Of a DNA stretch of 49,207 nucleotides, positions 27,930 to 35,704 are shown one piece after another. The notes under the pieces were generated by a model. That model saw only the letters and a list, made by a program, of their open reading frames with translations, was not told the DNA's origin and ran no database searches. The translations under genes were made by a program, and so were the position numbers. The stretch lies in NCBI GenBank assembly GCA_030613065.1, contig JAUWMQ010000005.1:1-49207 (forward strand), written 5' to 3'. Origin of the DNA: Candidatus Aegiribacteria sp. GTDB taxonomy: Bacteria; Fermentibacterota; Fermentibacteria; Fermentibacterales; JCC-6. The stretch's first letter is position 1; each line of letters begins with the position of its first letter.

Positions 27930-29330
27930 TTAACATATTGCTACAGCAGGAGATAGGTTTTCATTGATTTCAGACGGAATCAGCGTATATCCCATCTGAG
28001 ATGCCGTTCGCTTCAGGTTCTTCAAGACTCGATCTTTGTACTGGCTTTCATAGTAATCCTGACCCTGTTCAACAAATTCCATTCCGTTTTTCAGCATGCT
28101 GTAAATCAGTCTCGCCAGCTTGTGAGCTGTGGCGGTGATCGCTTTAGGTGATCCGTGCCTTGCCCGCATCCGGCGATGGTACGCTCCTATTGCACTCTTG
28201 GAGTTCGTCACTGCAAAAGCTGACATTCTCAGGGCTAAAGCGGCTCTGTTTGCCGTTCGTTTTGTTTTTTTGCTTAACACTTTTCCACCGGAGACATTCG
28301 TGCCCGGGCTGAGGCCGAGCCATGAGGAAAAATGCTTTTCTGTTTTCCATCGACTCATGTCTGTGCCTATCTCTGAAATTATCTTAAGAGCTGTAACTTC
28401 GCTGATACCGGGTATACTTGTAAGGTCTACTCCGGTTATCCGAAAAAGCTCCTCCCGAACATTGAATGATGGAGCGCTGGCTGACTTTCTGTCTTTGGAG
28501 GGTGGCAGTGAATTGGAGTCTGCATTTGATTCAAATGTATCCAAAAGCTTTGCGATCGCAAGGTCGCATTCATGAATCTTCCCCTGATAGGTCTCGTAAA
28601 GATCCAGAGATTGTTGCAGTGCCAGAATGTATTCATCACGGTAATGACCGTGCAGAGATTCCGATATTTCTTCTTCACTTTTCTTGCATCGCACATCTCT
28701 ATGAACCGCAAGTTTGTCAGGATCCCTTTCTCCATCCAGAATTGCACGGATAATGGTCATACCGGTTTTGCCGGTGATATCGCTGACAACATTGTCGAGC
28801 AACAGATTCATTTGCCGCAGAGCTTTCTGCATATGCTGAATATGAGCACTGGCATACTTTATCAAAGAATCCCTCTGCCGCATATAGGCCCGAAGTGAGG
28901 TAATATGTTCAGGTGGGCGAAAGGCTCCCTGCAGCAATCCGTATGTGTGCAACTGCTGCAGCCACTGACAGTCCAGCACATCACTTTTCCGTCCTGAAAC
29001 ATTCTTAACATTGCGTGCATTTACCAGAAGCACTTCAAGCCCTGACTCCTCAAGAATCTCATATGCCGGAATCCAGTAAATACCGGTTGATTCCATCGCG
29101 ACTGTCTCAACCCCTATTTTAACAAGCCAGGCAGCCATTTTCTTCAGGTCACCGGTGAAGCAGGAAAATGACCGTACAGGTTCTGTATCCAACCCCTCGG
29201 GAACGGCCACATAATGCATCTGCGAACCTATATCTATCCCTGCAGCATAAAGATTAACCTGCTCAAGATGTTTGCTCAGCCTGTTTCTTTTCCGGACAGC
29301 ATTCGGATCAGTCTTCTTCTTGCCTTTCAT
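27930..29330 (-). CDS. IS110-family transposase (DEDD recombinase)
   Basis: A 466-residue protein of usual family length. The RuvC-like N-terminal domain shows the DEDD set: Asp33 (GIDIGS), Glu80 (VAMESTGIYW), Asp117 and Asp120 (KSDVLDCQWL). A coiled region (~150-290) links to the C-terminal Transposase_20 domain (LTSIPGISEVTALKIISEIG and WLGLSPGTNVSGGK). Ser347 in NVSGGK is the probable catalytic serine of the second domain (inference from the family). The ATG at 29330 is preceded by GGAGGAAAG; the open frame runs further but through the structured leader. The protein cuts and joins DNA guided by a bridge RNA in studied relatives. Confidence 0.95.
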   Translation of the reverse strand: MKGKKKTDPNAVRKRNRLSKHLEQVNLYAAGIDIGSQMHYVAVPEGLDTEPVRSFSCFTGDLKKMAAWLVKIGVETVAMESTGIYWIPAYEILEESGLEVLLVNARNVKNVSGRKSDVLDCQWLQQLHTYGLLQGAFRPPEHITSLRAYMRQRDSLIKYASAHIQHMQKALRQMNLLLDNVVSDITGKTGMTIIRAILDGERDPDKLAVHRDVRCKKSEEEISESLHGHYRDEYILALQQSLDLYETYQGKIHECDLAIAKLLDTFESNADSNSLPPSKDRKSASAPSFNVREELFRITGVDLTSIPGISEVTALKIISEIGTDMSRWKTEKHFSSWLGLSPGTNVSGGKVLSKKTKRTANRAALALRMSAFAVTNSKSAIGAYHRRMRARHGSPKAITATAHKLARLIYSMLKNGMEFVEQGQDYYESQYKDRVLKNLKRTASQMGYTLIPSEINENLSPAVAIC

Positions 29331-29365
29331 CGTACTTTCCTCCATAGTAAGGTGGTTAAATATGG

Positions 29366-29513
29366 GCGTGCAAGGGTGCGGAGTGATCGTAATGCGCACT
29401 CTTCCAAAACGGGATCGCAAAGCGTCACCGATGATGTTGTCGCTCACTCCAGACCACGCTATTTGTCGGGTATAATACGCCAATGATTAGACGGTCTTTG
29501 TACCCCTGCACGC
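29366..29513 (-). ncRNA. Candidate IS110 bridge RNA
   Basis: Read on the minus strand, 29513 to 29366 folds into a three-way junction. The outer stem pairs 29500-29513 with 29366-29379 (12 of 14). Arm 1 pairs 29493-29497 with 29451-29455 (5 bp) and carries internal loops and a terminal GGCGTATTATACCC hairpin. Arm 2 pairs 29444-29450 with 29380-29386 (7 bp) and has longer internal loops around GACGCTTTGCGATC. The arms abut each other exactly and abut the outer stem within two bases. A promoter predicts a start at 29513. IS110 bridge RNAs have two internal-loop arms and lie in this place, upstream on the transposase strand. Confidence 0.6.
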
Positions 29514-29519
29514 TCTCTA

Positions 29520-29548
29520 AAGATAATCCATACAATGATAAGGCTCAA
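29520..29548 (-). promoter_or_regulatory. Promoter of the candidate bridge RNA
   Basis: On the minus strand, TTGAGC (29548 to 29543), a 17-nt spacer and TATCTT (29525 to 29520) match sigma-70 hexamers at four of six bases each. Counting seven bases from the -10 puts +1 at 29513, the first base of the outer RNA stem. The -35 lies at the candidate element end, as expected for IS110 elements whose promoter is completed at the circular junction. Confidence 0.5.
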
Positions 29549-29644
29549 GTTACTTATAGATGTAGGCTCGTCCGCGGGCTGGGACGCTATTTGAACTTCA
29601 GGAGTGAGTGCTGTTGTTTATTGCCGTCAGACAAGATATTGATT

Positions 29645-29692
29645 TTGACATTGAATTCTGTGGTACCTATAATAGGGTCGTAGAATAGGTAC
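29645..29692 (+). promoter_or_regulatory. Consensus promoter and operator of the toxin-antitoxin operon
   Basis: TTGACA (29645-29650), a 17-nt spacer and TATAAT (29668-29673) are a perfect sigma-70 consensus. GTACCTAT (29663-29670) and ATAGGTAC (29685-29692) form an 8-bp inverted repeat covering the -10 and the start site, a natural binding site for the antitoxin or the toxin-antitoxin complex. The expected start is near 29680, giving a leader of about 40 nt. The remaining 29557-29644 shows no gene. Confidence 0.75.
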
Positions 29693-29718
29693 TGATAATA
29701 GGGATCGAAAGGGGCCGT

Positions 29719-29952
29719 ATGCTGCAGGCGAAATTCAGTGTAGAAGAAATGCAGGCTGAATTCCTGAGTGAATTCAAGACCTACGGGTTTAAGGACAGGA
29801 GCGCCATGGTCAGAATGGCTATAACTCTTTTCAAGAAGAAAATGGAACTTGAAAGCCTTAAGAAATCTGCTGACCTGTATTCAGAGATCTATTCTCTGAA
29901 TGATGATCTTAAGGAATTGACCGAAACAGCAGTAACTGGATGGCCGGAATGA
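29719..29952 (+). CDS. MazE-position antitoxin, ribbon-helix-helix-like
   Basis: A 77-residue acidic/basic protein directly upstream of a MazF/PemK-type toxin. The N-terminal MLQAKFSVEEMQAEFLSEF followed by FKDRSAMVRMAITLFKKKM resembles a ribbon-helix-helix DNA-binding fold (strand, then two helices), and the C-terminal half would be the toxin-binding tail. AAAGGGG lies before the ATG at 29719. The stop overlaps the toxin start. It should neutralise the toxin and autorepress from the inverted repeat at 29663-29692. The family call comes mainly from position. Confidence 0.65.
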   Translation: MLQAKFSVEEMQAEFLSEFKTYGFKDRSAMVRMAITLFKKKMELESLKKSADLYSEIYSLNDDLKELTETAVTGWPE

Positions 29953-30308
29953 CGGTGTTGAAAAGAGGAATGGTTATTGATGTAAATCTTGATCCTTCAA
30001 AGGGTTCGGAAACCGGGAAAATCAGACCCTGTGTAATTGTAACCAATGATATTTACAATGAAAGAGTTCCGGTTATTCAGGTTGTTCCGATTACTGAATG
30101 GAGTGCGAAAAAAGCACGGATAATGACCAATGTCGAAATTCTTCCCTCAGCGGAGAATGGGCTCTCGAAAAAATCAATTGCGGACTGCCTGCAGACACGT
30201 CCAATCGATCATAGTCACAGAATGGTTAGAATTCGCGGGAAACTATCATCTGGCGAAGTAAAGGAAATTAATAAATCACTCAGAATTCTATTTGAACTTC
30301 AGGACTGA
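29949..30308 (+). CDS. MazF/PemK-family endoribonuclease toxin
   Basis: A 119-residue protein of standard MazF length. VLKRGMVIDVNLDPSKGSE matches the conserved 'GDIV.V.LDP..GSE' start, and GKIRPCVIVTND matches 'RPAVVVSND', containing the catalytic arginine. Later, VVPIT and KSIADCLQTRPIDHSH give the expected 'D...T.D..R' core. It would cleave single-stranded mRNA at specific short sites when freed from antitoxin. ATG 29949 overlaps the antitoxin stop (ATGA); an ATG at 29940 adds three residues and cannot be excluded. The gene appears intact. Confidence 0.85.
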   Translation: MTVLKRGMVIDVNLDPSKGSETGKIRPCVIVTNDIYNERVPVIQVVPITEWSAKKARIMTNVEILPSAENGLSKKSIADCLQTRPIDHSHRMVRIRGKLSSGEVKEINKSLRILFELQD

Positions 30309-30423
30309 ACGCCCATGAGAAACTCGAGTATGTAGATCTGAGTTGCAATGAATCAGAGCAGTACGATTGAATGCGCAGCTCGGATGAAATAAGCTTTGCA
30401 TTCTTCACATTTGAAAGGCACAA

Positions 30424-30442
30424 GAATCCGGGGCATGGATTC
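30424..30442 (+). terminator. Hairpin between the toxin gene and the convergent channel gene
   Basis: GAATCC (30424-30429) and GGATTC (30437-30442) pair around a 7-nt loop, and flanking AA/TT add two more pairs past a bulged C. It lies midway between the convergent stops at 30308 and 30477. There is no T-run. The remaining gap holds no gene. Confidence 0.35.
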
Positions 30443-30476
30443 CTTAACTCGATACTGGAAAATACTGTTAATCGCT

Positions 30477-32327
30477 TTACCGTTCCGCGATTACTACTAT
30501 CCTTGTATCGATATCATCGGGTAATTCATCCGGTTTCCCAGGGTTCAGGCAGACCTCTGCTTCACAGCCAGTTCCGGTAAGCCAGCCTAGAACTATTTCC
30601 CCGCGTTCCAGACCCTCAGCCGATAGCTGAGCGAATGACCGGGAGCTGTAAGCGGAAAGGCATCTCAGCTGGATCTCACAGCCGGAGGGGTCGAATATCT
30701 CCTCGTATACGCTACCAAGACAGGGTTCCAGTACCAGTTGTGCCATTATCATACTGCATACCTCGTTGGATATGACAAAATCATCTATCCCGGCAGCGGA
30801 AGCAAGGAGTCTGTTCCTCGGATTCCTTATCTCGGAAACCACGGTGCCCTTCCATGAATCCCCCAGCTTATCAGCGATATTCCTCAGTATCAGGAGCGTG
30901 ATGATGCATTCCGAGTCTGCGCTTTCATCTGACATTCCCGCTGCTTTCCCGGATATCACCATGATGCTGTCATACTTTTCCGGATGAAGTTCTTCAAGCC
31001 GGTCGGGATCGGTTCTTTCCGTCTGCACATACTCGACGTTACAGTTTACTGTTCCAACTTCGGAGAGAAGAGCTTCTCCCTCTTCCTGTGGCAAAGATCC
31101 GGCAACGAGTATCCCGCCTCCCTCCATCGAGTAGGCGTCCAGAAGGCCAAGCATGAAACTGAATTTTCTGCTGTTTCCTGAGAAGATAAGCATGCTAAGC
31201 TGCTTCCTGCATGTATCCACGCTTGATCTCTCGAATTTCCCGGTTGAAACAGGCTCATCTTCAAAAGCATAGGATCTGGAGTTCTCCGCCAGAAGAAGAA
31301 GCCTGTCCCCCGGATTCAGCTTCATATAAGGTTCAGGATTGATCCATATCTTTCCGGCGGATTGTATACCGATGGCAATCCCACTATGGATTCTGTTCGC
31401 TATCTCCCTGAACGTGCAGTTCTCCACCTCGGGGCATTTGTTCAGATAGAACTCGTTCCGATCGAAGCTCAGTACTTCATTGTAGACCGCACTCAGTCCG
31501 GGCTGCCTGCTGACCTGCACGACCAGGCGCATGACGATCTCACGTACAGGGAGCCAGTGGATATCACTGTAAGCCATTTCTGCTATCCTTCTCGTTGGCC
31601 TGTTACGCAATTCACAGACTCCCACAGGATGGCTGTTCTTAATTATGGAATTAACGGCAACCAGGGTTTTAAGTATTTCACCGTCATCATCGCCTACGAT
31701 GACGAAACCCGCGCATTTCTGAAAACAGGGCAGCTGCAGGGAGTCAACATCGGTTGTATTGCCCGAGCGGCAGATGACCCTGCGTATACTCTTTCTTCCA
31801 AGGCGCTGAATGAGAGTCTCTTCAATCTCCTCGCGCGTAATACTTGAAAAGATCACGATCTTGCCCTTGATTGAATCTTCCTCGTGAGCTTTAATAAGTT
31901 CCCTGGTTACTTCGAAAAGCCTGTCTCCATCTCCGCATACGATGTAGTGGCCCTTCTCAAGGATCGGAGATTTCCCCCTTTTCAGGGCGTCAAGCTGTTC
32001 GGTGATCTTGGAGGAGAGAATGCCGATAAGAAGGGAGAGAACAAGAATGCCGCCAATAGTGACCAGAACACCCACCATTGCGATCTGTGGATTGCAGTTG
32101 TCGTTAATAAAGGTTCCCTGGTCCAGCAGTCTGGTGAATGACCACCAGAAGCTGTCGGGGGTAAGGTCACTCACCAGAACCATTCCTGTAACGATTATCA
32201 ATCCGGAAATTGTGAAGAGAACAAGTATCTGCCAGACAGGATTCCTGATCAGAAGATTGTTTATAAAGTATCTGATCCTGCTCCCGGGTGTATTGCTCCT
32301 CATTTTGTCCTTCTTGAGGAACATCAC
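30477..32327 (-). CDS. CASTOR/POLLUX-like ion channel with RCK-type domains
   Basis: A 616-residue protein with membrane segments at ~residues 32-54 and ~84-106. Between them lies a re-entrant pore-like loop (TPDSFWWSFTRLLDQGTF), which is the bacterial CASTOR/POLLUX (DMI1-like) layout. GHYIVCGDGDRLFEVTREL follows as the first Rossmann fold (~128-260), then a second regulatory half (~330-600) with LLLLAENSRS and YDSIMVISG. It is expected to conduct K+ or Ca2+ at the inner membrane under ligand control. Its start overlaps the LapA-like gene stop (ATGA), so the two are translated together. The pore motif lacks a canonical TVGYG potassium filter, so ion selectivity is uncertain. Confidence 0.8.
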   Translation of the reverse strand: MMFLKKDKMRSNTPGSRIRYFINNLLIRNPVWQILVLFTISGLIIVTGMVLVSDLTPDSFWWSFTRLLDQGTFINDNCNPQIAMVGVLVTIGGILVLSLLIGILSSKITEQLDALKRGKSPILEKGHYIVCGDGDRLFEVTRELIKAHEEDSIKGKIVIFSSITREEIEETLIQRLGRKSIRRVICRSGNTTDVDSLQLPCFQKCAGFVIVGDDDGEILKTLVAVNSIIKNSHPVGVCELRNRPTRRIAEMAYSDIHWLPVREIVMRLVVQVSRQPGLSAVYNEVLSFDRNEFYLNKCPEVENCTFREIANRIHSGIAIGIQSAGKIWINPEPYMKLNPGDRLLLLAENSRSYAFEDEPVSTGKFERSSVDTCRKQLSMLIFSGNSRKFSFMLGLLDAYSMEGGGILVAGSLPQEEGEALLSEVGTVNCNVEYVQTERTDPDRLEELHPEKYDSIMVISGKAAGMSDESADSECIITLLILRNIADKLGDSWKGTVVSEIRNPRNRLLASAAGIDDFVISNEVCSMIMAQLVLEPCLGSVYEEIFDPSGCEIQLRCLSAYSSRSFAQLSAEGLERGEIVLGWLTGTGCEAEVCLNPGKPDELPDDIDTRIVVIAER

Positions 32328-32530
32328 TTATTCCTTTTTCGCTCCCCAATGAAGTGATGCGCAAGGTATCCCATTGCAAAACCGATTATGGCAACGAAGA
32401 AGATAAGGATTATCATGGACATGCTCAGCTTCCAGAAGAGAAGATGAAGCTCCGCTACATTTGAATTCTGAACTACGATGACAGTAAGCAGGATCGCCAG
32501 GATTAGAATTGCGACCATCTTTGGCTTCAT
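32324..32530 (-). CDS. LapA/DUF1049-like small membrane protein
   Basis: A 68-residue protein with two membrane helices (VAILILAILLTVIVVQNSN and IILIFFVAIIGFAMGYLAH) joined by the short ELHLLFWKLSMS stretch. The QN...V..FL-like first loop followed by GF..G...H is typical of the lipopolysaccharide-assembly A (DUF1049) family. A basic tail (GERKRNK) is cytoplasmic. The ribosome site AGGATGG precedes the ATG. It is translationally coupled to the channel gene and might be an accessory subunit; that role is inference. Confidence 0.75.
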   Translation of the reverse strand: MKPKMVAILILAILLTVIVVQNSNVAELHLLFWKLSMSMIILIFFVAIIGFAMGYLAHHFIGERKRNK

Positions 32531-32598
32531 AACAAACCATCCTAACCTTGTTATACTGAAATGGGGACTGTTCCGGTTACCCGTCTGTTCGTACGATC

Positions 32599-32627
32599 AT
32601 TATAACTATCGATAATAATAAGTTTAA
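32599..32627 (-). promoter_or_regulatory. Likely promoter of the LapA-channel operon
   Basis: On the minus strand TTAAAC (32627 to 32622), a 17-nt spacer and TATAAT (32604 to 32599) form a good -10 with a weak -35. The leader to the LapA-like ATG at 32530 would be about 60 nt. Confidence 0.5.
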
Positions 32628-32657
32628 TCCTGTCACGCACTCCGAACCTCTTACATC

Positions 32658-32717
32658 ACACAAACGGGCCTGACTTATCAAGGGGGTCTACTAATTTATG
32701 TAGTCCTGAGTTTGTGT
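32658..32717. repeat. Nested inverted repeat between two minus-strand operons
   Basis: ACACAAAC (32658-32665) pairs with GTTTGTGT (32710-32717). Inside, GGTCTAC (32685-32691) pairs with GTAGTCC (32700-32706) with one T-T mismatch. A third small repeat, TTCAAA/TTTGAA (32782-32798), lies closer to the upstream operon end. These may terminate fabF-NMO transcription. No gene is seen in 32531-32829. Confidence 0.35.
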
Positions 32718-32829
32718 TAACCTGGAGAAGAGCCTAAGTAAACAAATATTCAAGCTTTGCTGACACCACTTGAGCACCAGATTCAAATTATTTTTGAAAT
32801 ACTGCTCTCTGTCAGCGTTGATGCTGTTA

Positions 32830-33897
32830 CTATGCATCTTCGAGTTCGCGGAGAAGCTCCTGAATAAGATCGGTAACAGTAGTAATTTCGTTAACGCGAT
32901 GCGCGTTCTGCCCGCAGAAAATGAGGCCGTTATCCACATCACCAAAATAGGAATTCAGAAGCGCCAGTGCGATACAATATCTCGCAGTTTCGACTTTGCA
33001 GGCAGTAAGGCATCTGTAAGGACAGGATATTTTTAGTTTTCCCTTAACTTCAAGATCCTTTAAAAATTGATTATTTATCGCCCGGCCAGGCATACCAACA
33101 GGACTTTTTATGATAACAATGTCCTCTTCTTTGGCATCAAGATAAGCCTGCTTGAATTGCGGTGACACACCGCATTCCTTGGTACAGACAAAGCGTGTTC
33201 CCATCTGAACACCTGAAGCTCCGAGAGAGAGCATTCGCGCAATATCTTTTCCGGTGTAAATACCGCCTGCGGTGATAACAGGAATTTTCTTTCCGTGTTT
33301 ATCTTCGTAAGGTTTAATAGTTTCCAAGACTTCAGGCAGAAGCTTTTCAAGAGAGTAATCCTCCGGATGTTCCAGTTGTTCAGCTGAAAAACCGAGATGT
33401 CCTCCGGCCAGAGGTCCTTCCAGGATCAACGCATCGGCGATTCTTTCATATCGTCTGTCCCAGGTTCGAAGGATTAATTCAGCTACTCTGGCGGAACTGA
33501 CTATGGGTACAAGGTTTACACCGGGGTCAGGGACTAATGTCGGAAGCCTCGTTGGTAATCCGGCGCCGAAGACGATCAGCTTAATTCCCTCTTGTACCGA
33601 AGCTCTGATAAGATCATCCACGTTGCTGAGCACACCCATGAAGTTTACCGCGATATGGCCATCTGTCATCCTCCTGGCTTTGCGGATCTCATTTATTAAT
33701 GCCTCCAGGGATGTTCTTTCACAGACCTCTGCCGAACCTTCTATATTCCCTAAACCGATACACGAAATTGTGCCGATCCCGCCTTGATTTGCAACTGCTG
33801 AAGCCAGCGAGGAAAGTGAAACCCTGACTCCCATACCCCCTTGAACAATAGGTAATTTTGCGGATAATTGCCCGATTCGAAGCTCAGGAATTCTCAT
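32830..33897 (-). CDS. Nitronate monooxygenase/FabK-like flavoprotein
   Basis: A 355-residue FMN TIM-barrel protein. The N-terminal PIVQGGMGVRVSLSSLASAV and GGIGTISC segments, the central GPLAGGHLG and the phosphate-binding TAGGIYTGKDIARMLSLGAS with GVQMGTRF are hallmarks of the 2-nitropropane dioxygenase family (COG2070). The cysteine-containing C-terminus (CPYRCLTACK) is notable. I start at ATG 33897 because GGAG lies six bases upstream; ATG 33909 is the alternative. It overlaps fabF by 14 nt. Coupling to a ketosynthase suggests an FabK-like enoyl reductase or a redox step on acyl chains, but a nitronate or quinone role is equally compatible. Confidence 0.8.
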   Translation of the reverse strand: MRIPELRIGQLSAKLPIVQGGMGVRVSLSSLASAVANQGGIGTISCIGLGNIEGSAEVCERTSLEALINEIRKARRMTDGHIAVNFMGVLSNVDDLIRASVQEGIKLIVFGAGLPTRLPTLVPDPGVNLVPIVSSARVAELILRTWDRRYERIADALILEGPLAGGHLGFSAEQLEHPEDYSLEKLLPEVLETIKPYEDKHGKKIPVITAGGIYTGKDIARMLSLGASGVQMGTRFVCTKECGVSPQFKQAYLDAKEEDIVIIKSPVGMPGRAINNQFLKDLEVKGKLKISCPYRCLTACKVETARYCIALALLNSYFGDVDNGLIFCGQNAHRVNEITTVTDLIQELLRELEDA

Positions 33898-35143
33898 ATG
33901 AATCTCCATATTTCTTTATCACAAGGCAGGCGTTGCCCCCGCCAAAACCAAACGAATTGCTCAATGCAGCATTTAGATCAAGTGATTCAGCGCCATTGGT
34001 AACATAATCAAGAGTGCAATCAGTATCAGGTTCTTCATAATGAATGGTAGGAGGGATCATACCGGTAAAAACACTCATTACGGTCGCCACGAACTCCACA
34101 GATCCAGCGCCTGCTAAAAGATGACCAATCATTGATTTAATTGAACTGACTTTCAAAATATCCGCATGTTCACCGAATACTTTTTCAATAGCTGTACTCT
34201 CACATTTATCATTTAAAACAGTTGAGGTTCCGTGAGCATTAATATAACCAATTTCTTCAGCATCCATACCAGCGTCATCCAGCGCTGCATTCATAACCCG
34301 GACCATTCCATCGCTCTCGGGTTCTGGTGCCGTAATGTGATAGGCATCGGCCGTGTTACCATAACCAACGATTTCAGCGTAGATATTCGCCCCTCGATTT
34401 AATGCGTGCTTCAGATTTTCCAGAATAACAATCCCTGCTCCTTCACCCATCACAAAACCATCACGGTTCTTATCAAAGGGTCTGGAGGCATTTTCCGGAT
34501 AATCATTGGAAGTCATGGATCGTGTAGCGCAAAAACATCCCCAGGGTAGCGGGTTTATACATGCTTCCGAACTGCCTGCGAGCATGATGTCGGCATCGCC
34601 TCTCTGAAGAATCCGAAAAGCATCACCGATAGCGTTTGATCCTGTAGAACAGGCCACAGAGGGAGCAGAGAGGGGACCTTTAAAACCGTATTTAATTGAA
34701 ACCATGCACGCTGCCATATTGATGAGCAGCCTGGAGACAAAGAACGGATTCATACTTCTGGGTCCTTTTTCAAGAAGTATGGTATAGCCATCTTCGATAG
34801 CCTGCGCACCACCAATCCCGGAACCGATGATCACACCCGCTCTATTATTGTCAAATGAGATTGTATCCAATCCCGCATCTTTAATCGCCATGGCGGATGC
34901 AGCGAGTCCAAACTGAGTGAATCGATCCATACGCCTCGACGATTTTCTGTCAATCCATTCTTCAACTTGAAAATCCTGTACCTCAGCCGCGAGCTTTGAA
35001 GTAAAATCCGTTACATCAAAATTAGAAACTTTCGCAATTCCATTTCGTCCAGCCATTAATCCTTCACAAAAATCCTTTACACCTATACCGATCGGTGTTA
35101 CAACACCCAAGCCTGTGACAACAACCTGATGTTCGTTCATCAT
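33884..35143 (-). CDS. fabF: FabF-type beta-ketoacyl-ACP synthase II
   Basis: A 419-residue ketosynthase of normal FabF length. The N-terminus VVVTGLGVVTPIG, catalytic Cys165 in SVACSTGSNAIGDA, histidines in INAHGTSTVLND and MIGHLLAGAGSVEF, and the gating loop NSFGFGGGNACLVI are all present, so it should condense acyl chains with malonyl-ACP. The gate reads GFGGGN where GFGGTN is commoner. It stands apart from any other fab gene and is coupled to a flavoprotein instead, suggesting a specialised lipid or an auxiliary role. AAGGA lies before the MM start. Confidence 0.88.
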   Translation of the reverse strand: MMNEHQVVVTGLGVVTPIGIGVKDFCEGLMAGRNGIAKVSNFDVTDFTSKLAAEVQDFQVEEWIDRKSSRRMDRFTQFGLAASAMAIKDAGLDTISFDNNRAGVIIGSGIGGAQAIEDGYTILLEKGPRSMNPFFVSRLLINMAACMVSIKYGFKGPLSAPSVACSTGSNAIGDAFRILQRGDADIMLAGSSEACINPLPWGCFCATRSMTSNDYPENASRPFDKNRDGFVMGEGAGIVILENLKHALNRGANIYAEIVGYGNTADAYHITAPEPESDGMVRVMNAALDDAGMDAEEIGYINAHGTSTVLNDKCESTAIEKVFGEHADILKVSSIKSMIGHLLAGAGSVEFVATVMSVFTGMIPPTIHYEEPDTDCTLDYVTNGAESLDLNAALSNSFGFGGGNACLVIKKYGDSYENS

Positions 35144-35285
35144 TAGAAATTCCTTCTTATAGTGCCGAGCAACATCAAATCAATGCAAATTCTTCTGAAG
35201 ATTTGAATGAATTGTTCTGAAAAAACATACTGATAATATATGGCATTTTATCAACCATCGCCAAGAACTGCTCAACTCCAAGCCG

Positions 35286-35675
35286 TTAAACATGCTGTTT
35301 GACGATCTTGACCCACCGCCTTCTCCATTCAGGAGCTTCAAAGTTATCCGGCCAGAATTCTGTTTGTCTGGTGATTAACCCATTCTCTACTGTATGGAAT
35401 GTTATCGCTCTGGCACTGACTGTACCATCTGTAACATCAACATCACTTACCACTTGATTACCCTCAGAAATAATTGAATTGATGTGAAATTTCCATGTGT
35501 CCTTTGCAGGATAATTAGTATTTATCTCAGCGAAATTTATTCTGCCAACGATCAATTCTGAGGATTGAGGCCAGTAGCATTCGAAATCTTCAGAGAGCCA
35601 TTCACTTGCCTTGTAGAAGTCATTGCTTTCCGTTGCCTTCCAAAACGCGATTACCACTTCCTTAGCGCTCATCAT
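35286..35675 (-). CDS. SnoaL-like (NTF2-fold) protein
   Basis: A 129-residue protein starting at an ATG with AGGAGG directly upstream at 35675. SAKEVVIAFWKATESNDFYK, then LSEDFECYWPQSSELIVGR and ITRQTEFWPDNF are typical of SnoaL-like/DUF4440 NTF2-fold proteins, a cone-shaped fold with a central pocket. Such proteins may be isomerases, cyclases or binding proteins; catalysis cannot be inferred here. It follows the small membrane-protein gene by about 30 bases and probably shares its transcript. Confidence 0.7.
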   Translation of the reverse strand: MMSAKEVVIAFWKATESNDFYKASEWLSEDFECYWPQSSELIVGRINFAEINTNYPAKDTWKFHINSIISEGNQVVSDVDVTDGTVSARAITFHTVENGLITRQTEFWPDNFEAPEWRRRWVKIVKQHV

Positions 35676-35704
35676 ATTTCCTCCTTGCTGCCCTGCATAT
35701 GAAA

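Larger units (their letters stand above)
27915..29556 (-). mobile_element. IS110-family insertion sequence (candidate boundaries)
   Basis: The element contains one DEDD transposase and a structured upstream segment. The end segments read CCAAGTAACTTA (27915-27926) and TCAAGTTACTTA (29545-29556) in the same orientation, 10 of 12 identical, and enclose about 1.63 kb, normal for IS110. Recombination at a CT core shared by donor and target would leave such similar ends. The 9-bp centres AAGTWACTT are also inverted repeats of each other. The right end falls only a few bases beyond the transposase stop, as is usual for the IS110 group. The exact core is not proven. Confidence 0.6.

Noticed and set aside
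27911-29407. Shared 8-mer TCTTCCAA between the IS110 right flank and a loop of the candidate bridge RNA
   Set aside because: Its strand and side do not fit the known guide-pairing rule, and an 8-base match between these stretches is plausible by chance.
29331-29483. Longer N-terminus for the IS110 transposase
   Set aside because: It translates the structured leader RNA; homologues begin near the RuvC-like domain and a good ribosome site precedes 29330.
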